NCBI GenBank assembly: GCA_958496175.1
Contig: OY292276.1
Span: 61,517,080-61,581,079 of the forward strand
DNA: 64,000 nucleotides
Origin: Sisyra terminalis
Taxonomy: Eukaryota; Arthropoda; Insecta; Neuroptera; Sisyridae
Reading direction: 5' to 3'
Shown here: in pieces, positions 1 through 9,990 of the stretch
Position numbering within the stretch: the first letter of the stretch is position 1
Layout: each line of letters starts with the position of its first letter
Made by a program: the position numbers and the translations under genes
Notes under the pieces: model-generated
Databases searched by the model: none
What the model saw: only the letters and a program-made list of their open reading frames with translations
Told to the model about the DNA's origin: nothing

Positions 1-288
1 AGCGTTAAAAGCACCCAACCTGGTTATTTTTTATGCATTTTAAAAGCCATAAAAGCTTACGAAAATATAGACAAATGGATTTCAAAATCAGCTTTACATA
101 AGTTCTGCCAACATTTATGGTATTTAATAGATGAAATGTTAGTCTTGTCCGTTGATGAGGATGTAGACCAAAAACAAAAATGCAAAATTATACAACGAAT
201 AAACGCTATATCCTATCGAAAGAAGAATTTAATGACTCATTTTACGGTTAGTCTGGCAAGCAATAGTATAAAGTTTACTTATTACTAA
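1..288 (+). CDS. 3' end of an unidentified ORF, open at the window edge
   Basis: Frame 1 is open from the first base to a TAA at 286-288, giving 95 codons with no start inside the window. The translation is not low complexity: it holds the motifs YENIDKWISKSALHKF and LWYLIDEMLVLSVDEDVD. I do not recognise it with certainty. The tryptophan/acid-rich WYLIDEMLVL stretch loosely recalls C-terminal parts of multi-copy proteins seen in insect repeats, so a mobile-element origin is possible, but this is a weak memory match. It could equally be the last exon of a host gene lying to the left. The next 450 bp are AT-rich and hold nothing further that I can support. Confidence 0.35.
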   Translation, partial: SVKSTQPGYFLCILKAIKAYENIDKWISKSALHKFCQHLWYLIDEMLVLSVDEDVDQKQKCKIIQRINAISYRKKNLMTHFTVSLASNSIKFTYY

Positions 289-734
289 GACATGTGATAA
301 GATTACGCTCATTTTTATTTTCCAAGAAAATCATCGAATATTGTGAAAAGTAAAACTACTGAATAATTTTCTTTTCATAATTAATATAAGGTACAGACAA
401 AGCAGTGTTAAATTACCAAAGATTTCATATTTCTGCATGGTTTTCTACATTAATTTTTATATGAAAACTTTGAGATCAATTTGGCACGGGTTCTCGTTGT
501 TCGATGGCGATAATATTTAATATTTTAGTTATTTGGGTCAAATAGAAAAAAAATAATAATAGAGGGTATGCGTATCGAAATTCGAAAAAAAAAATTTGCC
601 CTTATATCTTGGGACACCCTACCCTACAGGTCTCATTTCATTTTTATATAATAGAAGAAGATAGAATGAATGCGAACGATGTAAATGGACAAGTCATTGC
701 TATTCGATGTCATATTTAATAAGTATACATAGTA
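289..734. other. AT-rich spacer
   Basis: No reading frame, repeat or splice-bounded exon is supportable here. It lies between the left-edge ORF and the first foldback element. Confidence 0.5.
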
Positions 735-1760
735 GGGTGATTTTTTTTTTGACTTTTTTTGGTCCCATCGTGAAATTTTGTTGGAAATACCAAAAAAAAA
801 ATCCCTGAAAGTTTGAGCCCTTAATATTAATTTTAAGTCCTCGACCAAGACGTGTAAAGATTTCCCATTGAAAATACACGGAAACTCTGATTTTTTATTT
901 TTAAATTTCTATATCTCAGCGGCATTTCATGCGATCGCTTTTACCGAAGATGGTTTTTTCTCAGAATTAAACGCTCTACAAAAGTGCCCATTGTGACAAA
1001 GTCGTAATTCACACCGGTAAGATAGTACGGGCCACTGAACCTGATTTTTCCATAAAATTCGCGTTTTTTTTTGCATTTATCTCGTAAATAACAAGAGCTA
1101 CGGAAAAACGATAAATAAAAAACTTGTAGAGAATTTGATTTCCTACAAAAAAGGTCCTGTAGACCAAATCGCTAAGATCAATATTAAACGAGATATTAAG
1201 TTTATATCAATATATTTTTTTTATATCAATTTATACGTTTAAATCAATTATCGGCAAAAATTTCACACAAAAATCAATTCAAGGCTTAATATCTCGTTTA
1301 ATATTGATCTTCGCGATTTGGTCTACAGGAACTTTTTTGTAGGAAATCAAATTCTCTACAAGTTTTTCATTTATAATTTTTCCGTAGCTCTTGTTATTTA
1401 CGAGATAAATGCAAAAAAAAAAAAACGCGAATTTTATGGAAAAATCAGGTTCAGTGGCCCGTACTACGTCACCGGTGTGAGTTACGACTTTGTCGTAATG
1501 GGCACTTTTGTAGAGCGTTTAATTCTGAGTCATAACCATCTTCGGTAAAAGCGATCCCATGAAATCCGTCGCTGAGATATAGAAATTGAAAAATAAAAAA
1601 TCCGAGTTTCCGTGTATTTTCAATGGGAAAACTTTACACGTCTTGGTCGACGACTTAAAATTAATATTAAGGGCTCAAACTTTCAGGGAATTTTTTTTAT
1701 TTGTTTCTCCAACAAAATTTCACGATGAGACCAAAAAAAAAAAGCCAAAAAAAATCACCC
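735..1760. repeat. 1-kb foldback element, copy 1 (family FB-A)
   Basis: The left edge begins agggtgattttt and the right edge ends aaaatcaccct, flanked by TA on both sides (733-734 and 1761-1762). Two arms of about 475 bp are inverted copies of each other around a central segment near 1210-1280. The TA duplication points to a Tc1/mariner-type insertion, but no transposase frame is present, so it is non-autonomous. A near-identical copy lies at 50255-51266. Short frames inside are arm sequence, not genes. Confidence 0.88.
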
Positions 1761-1762
1761 TA

Positions 1763-2403
1763 ATACATACGTATTATTATGAATCTTAGTATAACTATTC
1801 AAAATATTGCCGGTATACGGTAAGCATTGAAATGTTAAATACATTTTGCGATTGCTACTGTATAGGCAACCATATGTGCATATTTGTTTAGCTGGTTGTC
1901 TATACAACAGTATATTTCATGAACATGGAAATGGATTAATAATTCAGTAAAACGTAATAATTTGTACGTAATAATTAATACCCAAATTGTATTCATTAAA
2001 AAAAAAAATGATTTTTTGATAATATCCCCATTTGTTTCTAATCCCTCAAAACTTGTACACCTAAATATTAGTTTAGAATTTTATTTTTTATTTCTCTAAA
2101 ACTTTTTATATTTTTCTCATATTGCAAAGAATAAATCAAAGGATTGCATTATTTCTATAAATTTCTCCAATTTCAATCAATCGATTAAATGCATTAATGG
2201 TGTATGAACGTAATCTTTCAGATAAACCTGTGCAATTTTTCGCTTTTATTACAACAGTGCAATAATTAACCATTGGCATATTATTTTTAATTGAAAAAGT
2301 ATATCAATTATAAATTTATTCATTCAATCTCTTTAAATAACTTGCGTACGAAATAAATTTATTATAATTTTTCAAATTGTTTTTTATTTCTTACATAGCG
2401 ACA
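1763..2403. other. AT-rich upstream region of peptide gene 1
   Basis: No coding signal. A TATAAAT at about 2309-2315 lies roughly 90 bp before the start codon of the peptide gene and could be its TATA element; this is inference from position only. Confidence 0.4.
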
Positions 2404-2701
2404 ATGGGAAAATTATGGCAACTTTGGCTATTGGTCGCTTGCGTTTACGTTTGTTATTGCGAAGCTCAGTTTAATGAAGGTTTATATATTTTGTAACTAT
2501 GTATTGTATAACTAGTAGAAGCCAGTGATATATATATATATATAAATATTTTTTTTTTTTTTTTTTGAAACAGGTAAAGAAGCTGGAAGAAGAGGATACT
2601 GTGTTCCATACTCAGCATTTCACCATATGAATAAATTATGTGTCTGTAACAGAAAAGGTACAAATGCAGGTTGCCTCGTATATGATTCACATAGCAAGTA
2701 G
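2404..2701 (+). CDS. small secreted cysteine-rich peptide, paralog 1 (pacifastin-like)
   Basis: Two exons, 2404-2479 and 2574-2701, joined in phase 1 (GAAG|gt ... cag|GT), give a 67-residue protein. Residues 1 to about 22 form a signal peptide (MGKLWQLWLLVACVYVCYC, then EAQ). The mature part has four cysteines spaced C-x12-C-x-C-x8-C, in GYCVP ... LCVCNRKGTNAGC. Exon 1 length (76 nt), the intron position inside the first glycine codon, and GYCVP/CxCN-KGTN are shared with the paralog at 5715-6100, which supports the model. Pacifastin protease inhibitors have C-x(9-12)-C-N-x-C-x-C-x(2-3)-G-x(3-6)-C-T-x3-C. This peptide fits that with cysteines 2 and 6 absent. A role as secreted inhibitor, defence peptide or salivary/venom component is inference. 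Confidence 0.78.
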
Positions 2702-3211
2702 CAAATTCAAAAATATTATATAATTTTTTTTTTTTTGTTTAATATCAAAGCTTATTTTCAAAATTTAAATCTATCAACAGTATGTTTTATCTTAATTTTA
2801 AATAAAAATATTTTACGTTAGAGTGGTGATTTTTTCCCAAAGAAAAAAAAAAAGTAATAGAAACTATTACAAAACCATTTAGGATTTATAAATCCTGATT
2901 TTTTTTTTCAAACATCCATTTAAAATAATAAAAAACCCACTCTTCCCAATTCCTTTTGAGCGAAATTCACAACAATGCAACAAGCCACAACAATGTGTTT
3001 AATCCAAAGATTGAGTAGGTCGTGTTAAAAAAGGAACTAAAACAACGTTTTTGTCTACCACTTGGTTTCAAATGTACATGGTTGGTACCCTGTAAAATAG
3101 GGATTTATTAATTCTATTGAACAGAAGAGAGATTTTTTGATACGGACGAGGTTTCACCTGTTTATTTTAATTGTTATTCAATTAATTTTAATAGATTTAT
3201 ATATTTTTTTG
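2702..3211. other. AT-rich spacer
   Basis: Downstream of the peptide gene; poly-T tracts and no supportable gene. Confidence 0.4.
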
Positions 3212-3694
3212 ATTAAAAATATTCATTTTTTCACCTTATTTTGACTTAATATCCAAAAAGCACCCTAATTTTCAATCGAAAATTCTCACGTCAAAATATC
3301 TGCTTTTTTAAAAAAGTTGGTGTGTTTTTTGTTTGTTGAAATCTCTACTTTCTGATGGTATAAAAAAAAATTGACACTACTATGGTAAATGTTCTCAGAA
3401 AATGCAAATAATGATTGCACAAATGCACAAATTTATGTTCAAATTGTCATGGTTCTGAAACATGCTCCAATGTGGAAAAAAAAACCTATCATTATTTGCA
3501 TTTTCTGAGAACATTAACCATAGTAGTGCGAATTTTTTTTATACCATCAGAAAGTAGAGATTTCAACAAACAAAAAACACACCAACTTTTTTCAAAACGC
3601 AGATATTTTGACGTGAGAATTTTCGATTGAAAATTTTTGGGTGCTTTTTGGATATTAAGTCAAGATAAGGTGCAAAAATGAATATTTTAAATCA
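3212..3694. repeat. foldback element with about 200-bp arms
   Basis: The left arm (from about 3212, ttcaccttattttgactta) is repeated inverted in the right arm (taagtcaagataaggtg, to about 3694). The arms match over about 200 bp with few differences, around a spacer of about 75 bp near 3417-3491. No transposase is visible and I could not fix a target-site duplication. The frame at 3415-3630 is arm and spacer sequence, not a gene. Confidence 0.8.
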
Positions 3695-4400
3695 AAAAAA
3701 TTACTGTATGTTTGGGACATACAAAGGTAAGTTTTCACCAAATTTCGTGAAAAAATATTTTTTTTTTGGCAAAAAATAAAAATAAAAAACCACAAACTCG
3801 GTTATCCGAATTTTTCACATAAATTTTGAGGTTATGTGAAAAAATTGTCAGTACAAAAGTTGTAGATATTTTAATTACCTACAACTTTACTATTTAACTT
3901 TTTTTCATAGGACTTGCAGTTTTACCGGAAATCGAGATTAACCGTTTTTTCACCCTTAAAAACTCACCCCATTTATTTTTCCTTTCATTTTTGTTGTATT
4001 CTCTACCTTTTCCAATGGGTTTCATTCTACTATATTTTTTTTTTTGGTCTCAAAAATTATCGACCCTGGTCTAATAAGTACTACATAAGTATTAAACTTT
4101 CATACTAATTTTGTGAAATGACGTTATTTAAAATGTCATTAAAATGATATAAAAACACTAATATTTAATTTCTTAATATAATTTTAGATAAACTTTTTTT
4201 TATATTAAGAACTAATTATCTCATATTAAACATTTAGTTGCGAATGCAACGGGCAACTACTAGTAAATAATATTCCACAAGAAGCTTTGTCGTTATTGCC
4301 CACAATTTAATTATTACAATTAAAAATTGGTTTGATGAATAAAAATATTTACTTTTGGCCAAATAAGTTTTAAGAAATACTCAATGATTGTATAAGAATA
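3695..4400. other. AT-rich spacer
   Basis: No supportable gene. A short cysteine-containing stretch after an AG at 4238-4240 was considered as a further peptide paralog and rejected. Confidence 0.4.
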
Positions 4401-4402
4401 TA

Positions 4403-5288
4403 TTAGGAGTACAAATAAGTTTCCGCCGTTTTATTGTAGATGGCGCGGCACGGAGTTTCGGTTAGCTTTCGCAGATGATAACCGGCTTAAAAATAGTTTG
4501 GACATTCAAGAACAACATAACTTATTAATATTATTGGTTTTATATTGGTAAAATATAATTTTTATAAGTTGAAAATGTCAAAATTTTTTAGCCAAGTAAG
4601 CGTCATTTGCGGGAAATATTAGTTTACTTCTTCAATTTAAAGAAATCTGCTGCTGAGGCGCATCAATTGATCGTAGAAGCATATGGTGAGGGTGCTTTGA
4701 GTGAGAGAGAACGTGTCAAAGAGAGTGGTTTCAAAAGTTTAAAAACGGTGATTTCGACGTAGAAGACAAAGATCGCAGTGTGGAAGGCCAAAAATTTACG
4801 AGGATGCAGAATTGGAGGAATTATTGGAGGAAGATTCATCTCAAACACAAAAAGAACTTGATCTAACATTAGAAGTCACTCAGCAAGCAGTCTCTATTCT
4901 ATTCTAGACTGTTCTAGACTATTCTAGACACGAAAAAATTATTCTTCTGCATGACAATGCTCGTCCACATGTTGTGGATCCCGAGAAAAAGTACTTGGAA
5001 ACACTTGATTGGGAAGTGTTACCCCACCCGCCGTATTCACCCAGATATTGCACCGTCCGATTATCACCTGTTCACATCTTATGAGGATACCAAAAATTGG
5101 GTTGATTCGTGGATAGCCTCAAAAGACAAGGAGTTCTTCAGACGTGGGATTCGAATGCTGCCTGAGAGAGATGGGAAAAAGTGGTTGCAAGTGATGGGCA
5201 ATATTTTCAATACATTTATATTGCCGTTCTTCTATAATAAATATTTAATTTGTGTTAAAAAACGGCGGAAACTTATTTGTACTCCTAA
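4403..5288 (+). mobile_element. mariner transposon, internally deleted, with intact inverted repeats
   Basis: Perfect 30-bp terminal inverted repeats (starting ttaggagtacaaataagt) bound the element, and TA duplications lie at 4401-4402 and 5289-5290. At 886 bp it is shorter than a full mariner (about 1.3 kb). The transposase is broken: an N-terminal piece begins near 4575 (MSKF) and already has stops. From about 4938 the C-terminal half reads HDNARPH, then PHPPYSPDIAPSDYHLF, then WVDSWIASKDKEFFRRGI, which is the typical mariner D,D34D catalytic region. The middle is replaced by short repeats of a ctagact motif near 4895-4932. It cannot make its own enzyme but keeps both ends. Confidence 0.93.
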
Positions 5289-5290
5289 TA

Positions 5291-5714
5291 AATTACTGAT
5301 AAAAATTTGCACTTCCGGAAAATTACTAAGTCTTAAGCAATCTTAAGCATTACAACGACATCTATTCTATTGTGCGAGTACTTTTATAAAAGATCTTAAG
5401 TTTCCAATACGTCAAGAAAGTATAAACCAATTATAGAATTATAGAATAGAAGGAAGGACTCTAGTGAATTACAAACAATTGTATACTTGAAGTTTTTCGG
5501 TGCAATTCGGTAATGTTTCACAGTTAATATTATAATTAATTAATCAATTGTACAATTAAATATTTAAATTGCAATTGCATTTATTTAAAGTGAAAATAAA
5601 ACAACTTTAAACTGATTATAGATTTAGGTAAATACAGCCAGAATAAGCTTTAATATGAAAACATCTTGTTGGAAATTGAATAATTGAAAATTTCATAAAT
5701 TATTTCTCGGTGTA
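5291..5714. other. AT-rich spacer / 3' flank of peptide paralog 2
   Basis: Sequence downstream of the minus-strand peptide gene. It contains AT-rich blocks with possible polyadenylation signals and no other gene. Confidence 0.4.
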
Positions 5715-6100
5715 TTATTTGGCCGGTGCAGGTGTCGTTTCAGCTTCCGCCGGGGGTGCCTCTGATGCGGCCGGTTCGGCAGGTGCAGGCTCCGCTGCTG
5801 GCGGTGCAGCCGTCGTCGCTGCCGGTGCTTTATTGTCTACAATGCACTTACTATTTGTGCCCTTCTTGTTGCAAGTGCATGTTTTATTATTGTCTGGATA
5901 AGACTTCTTGGGAACACAGAATCCCTTCTGTCCTTTTTTCTTGCCTGTTTTACAAACATTAATGTTATAGAAAATATATATAGAGTTTAATATTTATATT
6001 TCCCTCCATGGCCAAGATACAAACCTTTATTCTGCTGTGCCTCGGAAACACAAACCATAACGCACACAACGACCACCAAAATCAAACACAACTTTCGCAT
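5715..6100 (-). CDS. small secreted cysteine-rich peptide, paralog 2, with Ala/Pro-rich tail
   Basis: Two exons on the minus strand, 6100-6025 and 5944-5715, joined in phase 1, encode 101 residues. The signal peptide is MRKLCLILVVVVCVMVCVSE with cleavage likely near SEAQ. The cysteine core reads GFCVP ... TCTCNKKGTNSKC, the same spacing as paralog 1. After residue 65 it carries a tail of about 35 residues made almost only of Ala, Pro, Glu and Thr, which paralogs 1 and 3 lack. The tail DNA is strongly GC-rich against the AT-rich surroundings. Such a tail could be O-glycosylated or a linker; this is inference. A TATTTAAA-type box at about 6168-6175 on the minus strand is a plausible promoter element. 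Peptide genes 2 and 3 point away from each other. Confidence 0.8.
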
Positions 6101-8173
6101 TGTTCAGCTGTGTTGTAAACTTAATTACGTCAAATACACAATATTGAATCCAGTTCTAGTGCTAGCTATTTAAATACCCTAACAATAATGGTATAAATTA
6201 CATTTTTAATTAAAATATTTAGTTAGAGAAGCAAAAAATTAATCGATTTTATGCAGATGTTAGAAATTTCATGATGTGGATTTAATAAAATTAATTAATT
6301 AATGTTTTTCATCTGATGAAATAGTAACATTACGAAATTGTATGTTTCAAACTTTTATAGACTGATTATGAAATTATCAAAACCAAAAATTCAATCAGGA
6401 ATATTTTTTTTTTTAATTTTCTATGTAAATTTTTTAACCAGTCGTTCCCAGGTTTATTATATTTATAGTTCGAAAGTAGGGAAAAGTATAAGAAACTATA
6501 TGATAGTTTATTAAACTTGATGTGTATGCAACCCGTCGTACATATATGTACATGCCAAACTCAAATTGCCTATACTAAACAAATTTGTATATGATTTGCT
6601 CAAAAAGGTGACTTAAAATTTCGAGAGCTATTTATTTTATTATTCTGAAGCAAAGATGGATTTAAGGGGGGAGGGGAATGAATATTCTATTTATGAATAT
6701 ATTTTTCTACGGGCTATTTTAACCACTTTTCTCTCCATCAAATCCCACATATTATCAATGGAGTTCAAATCAGGGTTATTCTTTAGAGTAGGGTAATTGG
6801 GGTAATAATCAAGTCTATTATACCCTTATTTAGAAATTATATTGCTTAAAAATCTTTACTACTTTTCATAATATAAAAAGGAAATAGTATCAAATTTAAT
6901 TTGGTAGAATACATAAAATTGGAAAAAATCTTAAGTACATCTAATGGACAACTTTTTTTTTCCCTCATTACTTATTGACGACCATTTAAATAAATAAATT
7001 GATTTTTTATGCCACCTCAAGAACCAGTGGTGTAGGAAGCGATTTTGCCGCCCCGTATTTTCATCATAATCAAGAGAATTGGTAAAAAGTAAAATACCTT
7101 GTATCGATACCTTAGACAAATCATTTGTATAATTATCAATGTCAATATGCCGCCTCATTTTTTTATGTGCCGCCAGGGGGCCATGGCCCCTGCGGCTCAT
7201 CCACCCAGCTACGCGCTACTGTTTTTTTGTTTTTGCCTGGAGAAAACCAAAGGACCAAAAAAAAATAGTCATTAATAATCGAGGGATCAATTGTCGGGGA
7301 TATTTTGTCGTAAGGATGTCTTGTCGTAGTCATACTATTTAAAAGTGAAATAGAGCGACTAGAAGACAATGTTAGAAGCACTATTTGGGAATAAGTAATA
7401 TCAGTTGTTAAATTCAAGTTTCATTGTACACATTTTCACTATTTTCACATTGTCACAATCGTGAAATATTCACAAACAAAACACATTGCTTGAAGTGATA
7501 AATGACAAAAAATGGGTAATTTAACGAAATCAAAAAGATAGTTGAAACAAATGACAACAATTAGATATATCAAATTTGAAACAACTCATACTTTTTCTGA
7601 CTTAATTAATTAATTGAATACCCCCTTCCCCCCTCCCGGGTATTTTTGTGTACTGTAGAGATTCCATAACAGTACATACTTAGAGGTAAATCAAATTATT
7701 AAAGTTGTAAAAATAATATAAATTAAATAAGAGAAAGAATATTAGTGAAATTAGTCAAACTATTGTTGCATAGTAGAAAAATCCTTATTTTGGCTAAATG
7801 AAAAAATATATGCAACTTTTAGGTATAACGTACAATGTGAGCTAAAAAGCCTCTGAAAATGCATCTTTCAAGGTGATAGGAAGCCAATGAGACCTAGAAA
7901 TATTCTATATAAAAATTGATTGTAAAACTGGTTAAAAATTTTACAACAATTAAGTTGCTATTAAATAATTAAGTGAATACATTTTACGGAATAATTATAA
8001 TCAATCAATTATATCACGTAGATATCTAGATGCAGTAACCAATACCTTAATCTGCCTAAAATTACGCAATTTGCTGCTTCTATAACGACTATATGAAATA
8101 TGTAATACACAATAAAGGTATTAGTTTCAATAAATATTTAATTTAATTAATTTTCAATTTTAATCAACGTCAT
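6101..8173. other. AT-rich spacer between divergent peptide copies
   Basis: About 2 kb without a supportable gene. It contains a GC-richer segment at 7027-7220 that looks like a hAT relic, listed separately. The rest is AT-rich with scattered frames lacking codon structure. Confidence 0.4.
7027..7220. mobile_element. possible hAT-type MITE relic
   Basis: The left end reads cagtggtgtaggaag and the right end, reversed, reads cagtagcgcgtagctgg. Both resemble hAT-type termini (CAGTGG...). The interior is GC-richer than its surroundings. I could not find a clean 8-bp duplication, so the call stays tentative. Confidence 0.35.
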
Positions 8174-8417
8174 ATGAACTACCTATTGAGACATATCTGA
8201 TTTTAGTTCCCAGCGTTTATGTTTGTATTTCCGAGGCACAGAAAAATAAAGGTTTGCATCTTTTAAAGATATTTTTGATACAATTAATGGAAGAAAATAA
8301 CATTATTTTTGTAAAACAGGAAAGAAAAGAGGAGAACTTGGATACTGTGATCCCAATAAGATTTTCAAAGATGGTGGTCCAGGAAACTGTTATTGTAATA
8401 GAGATGGTACATATTAA
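8174..8417 (+). pseudogene. broken third copy of the cysteine-rich peptide gene
   Basis: Exon 1 ends at 8251 and exon 2 runs 8320-8417. The joined frame reads ILVPSVYVCISEAQKNK, then GKKRGELGYCDP ... NCYCNRDGTY and stop. The 26 bp around ccgaggcacagaaaaataaa are close to paralog 2, so it is a recent relative. Two defects are visible. The only nearby ATG (8174) reaches a stop after eight codons because the signal-peptide part is one base out of frame. The protein also ends right after CNRDGTY, losing the last cysteine and everything after it. A translated variant using an unseen upstream exon cannot be excluded, but the premature end would remain. Confidence 0.65.
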
Positions 8418-9479
8418 AATAGCGGAGCCATGAAAATAGTATATTAGATTGGATAGGTTGATAACGACGAATCGTTTTAAACTTTGAATAACTTGGGAAA
8501 TATTATCAAATTCTAAAAGATATTTGTGATATTATATTTTGACGTCAAAGCTTTTTATCTTAACTTTAAATTAATTAAAATCCAATCAAAATATAGTTTG
8601 TAAGTCACTAGAGTTCTTTAGAGGAAATTTTGTTACAGTCGACGTCAGATTTTCAGGGTGACCTTTTCCCCTTATATCAAATAAAATTGGAGTTTAAGAA
8701 GATTATAAATTCAATATTAGAATATAATTTCTTCCCTAAGTATAAGCCGTATAAGACAACAAAAACCGACGCTCTCCAATTCCATCGATTTTTCATCGAT
8801 CACTTATCAAAAAAATCCACTTACCTCGACATGAGAAATTAGTAAACTTGATTCAGCACACTGTAAACAATAATTGCCCACATGAAATATTAAAGTTTTA
8901 CACATTTTAATTAACTTTATTCACAAAAACTTAATTAAAACTTCAACAATGTAAAAACCCAAGCGTCACTAACTAGCGCCAAATGGCATCCAGGTGGTAA
9001 ATCAGTGGAACCAACAACTTTCAAAAAAAACCACCTACAGCGCTGATCTGTCACGTCAAATTTTCAAAATTTGACAGATCAAAGGAAAATTTCTTTCCAC
9101 GTAAATGATAAATTGATAAACGGACAATTTTAACTTTTCCATAAAAAATATATTACGTCAAATACAAATTTGTGATTGAATAGTCATTTCGGTCATTTCC
9201 TTGATCTTTTTCAAAAATACGAGAGCTAAGGCACCAAATTATATTGACATAAGTTACAACTTTAAGAAAATGGTATGGACGAATTGCAAGACGAAATTGC
9301 ACCATTTATGGCGAGGACCAGGATAGTTGTTAAATTCCCTGTTTCCTATCCGTCTTTCTTATGAATTTCCAAGCCAAAATTAATTTATTTCCTGACCTTA
9401 TAGTACAGTCGTGGAAGTCAATTTTATTTAATGATAGATAAGGTCTCAAACATGATTTCCACCAATAAAACCTACTGGG
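8418..9479. other. spacer
   Basis: No gene that I can support. A 70-codon frame at 8630-8842 follows a possible splice acceptor (ttgttacag) and has mixed composition, but no partner exon or family is recognised. A perfect palindrome gtcaaattttcaaaatttgac lies near 9053-9073. Confidence 0.35.
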
Positions 9480-9990
9480 CACTTGGGCTGAAAAATCACT
9501 ATCAATAAGTCCAAATCAGTCCAAGTGACCTTCACCGTTCAGGAAACGGGCCCTCCGGTCAATCTGGACTCCTGAACTGAGATCCCATTGTCCGACACGT
9601 GTTCATCTGGACAGGAGGCTGACCTGGAAATCTCACATCATCTAAAAACGAAAATACATCAACAAGAGGTTCAAACAGTTATACTGGCTGTTGGGTAGGG
9701 GCTCTAAACTTCCCCGTGAGGATAAACTACATATGTATAGTACTTAGTAATAGTGCCAATCTGGTCGTACGGCATTGAGCTGTGGGGCTCTGCCAACAAG
9801 TCAAGCATTAAATTAATCGAGGCCACCCAATTAAAGATCCTGAGACAGTTAGCAGATGCTCCATGGTATGTCACAAATGAGACTTTCCGAAGATCTCTCC
9901 ATTACCGTACGTACCACCAATCATTTTGGAAAGTTGAGTCAACACTCAAATTCCTGGATTCCGCCACTTTTGGAGCACCAAAATAAAAGA
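9480..9990 (+). mobile_element. Jockey-type LINE 3' remnant (C-terminal ORF2 piece)
   Basis: From about 9753 the frame reads IWSYGIELWGSANKSSIK, then LKILRQLADAPWYVTNETF. This matches the conserved end of Jockey-superfamily reverse-transcriptase proteins (PIWTYG-x-LWG ... APWYV-N). Upstream fragments such as TWKSH are scattered in other frames with stops. It is a dead 5'-truncated copy. Sequence around 9430-9500 (ctcaaacatgatttccacc) recurs inside Mon2 intron 2 near 37850, so the same LINE family also left debris there. Confidence 0.75.

Noticed and set aside
4240..4312. CECNG-type segment after a splice-acceptor-like AG, considered as a fourth peptide paralog or an alternative third exon of paralog 1
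   Set aside because: In the two intact paralogs all core cysteines sit in one exon, and here only C-x-C-N-G is shared. No GYC or GTN motif and no donor partner are present.
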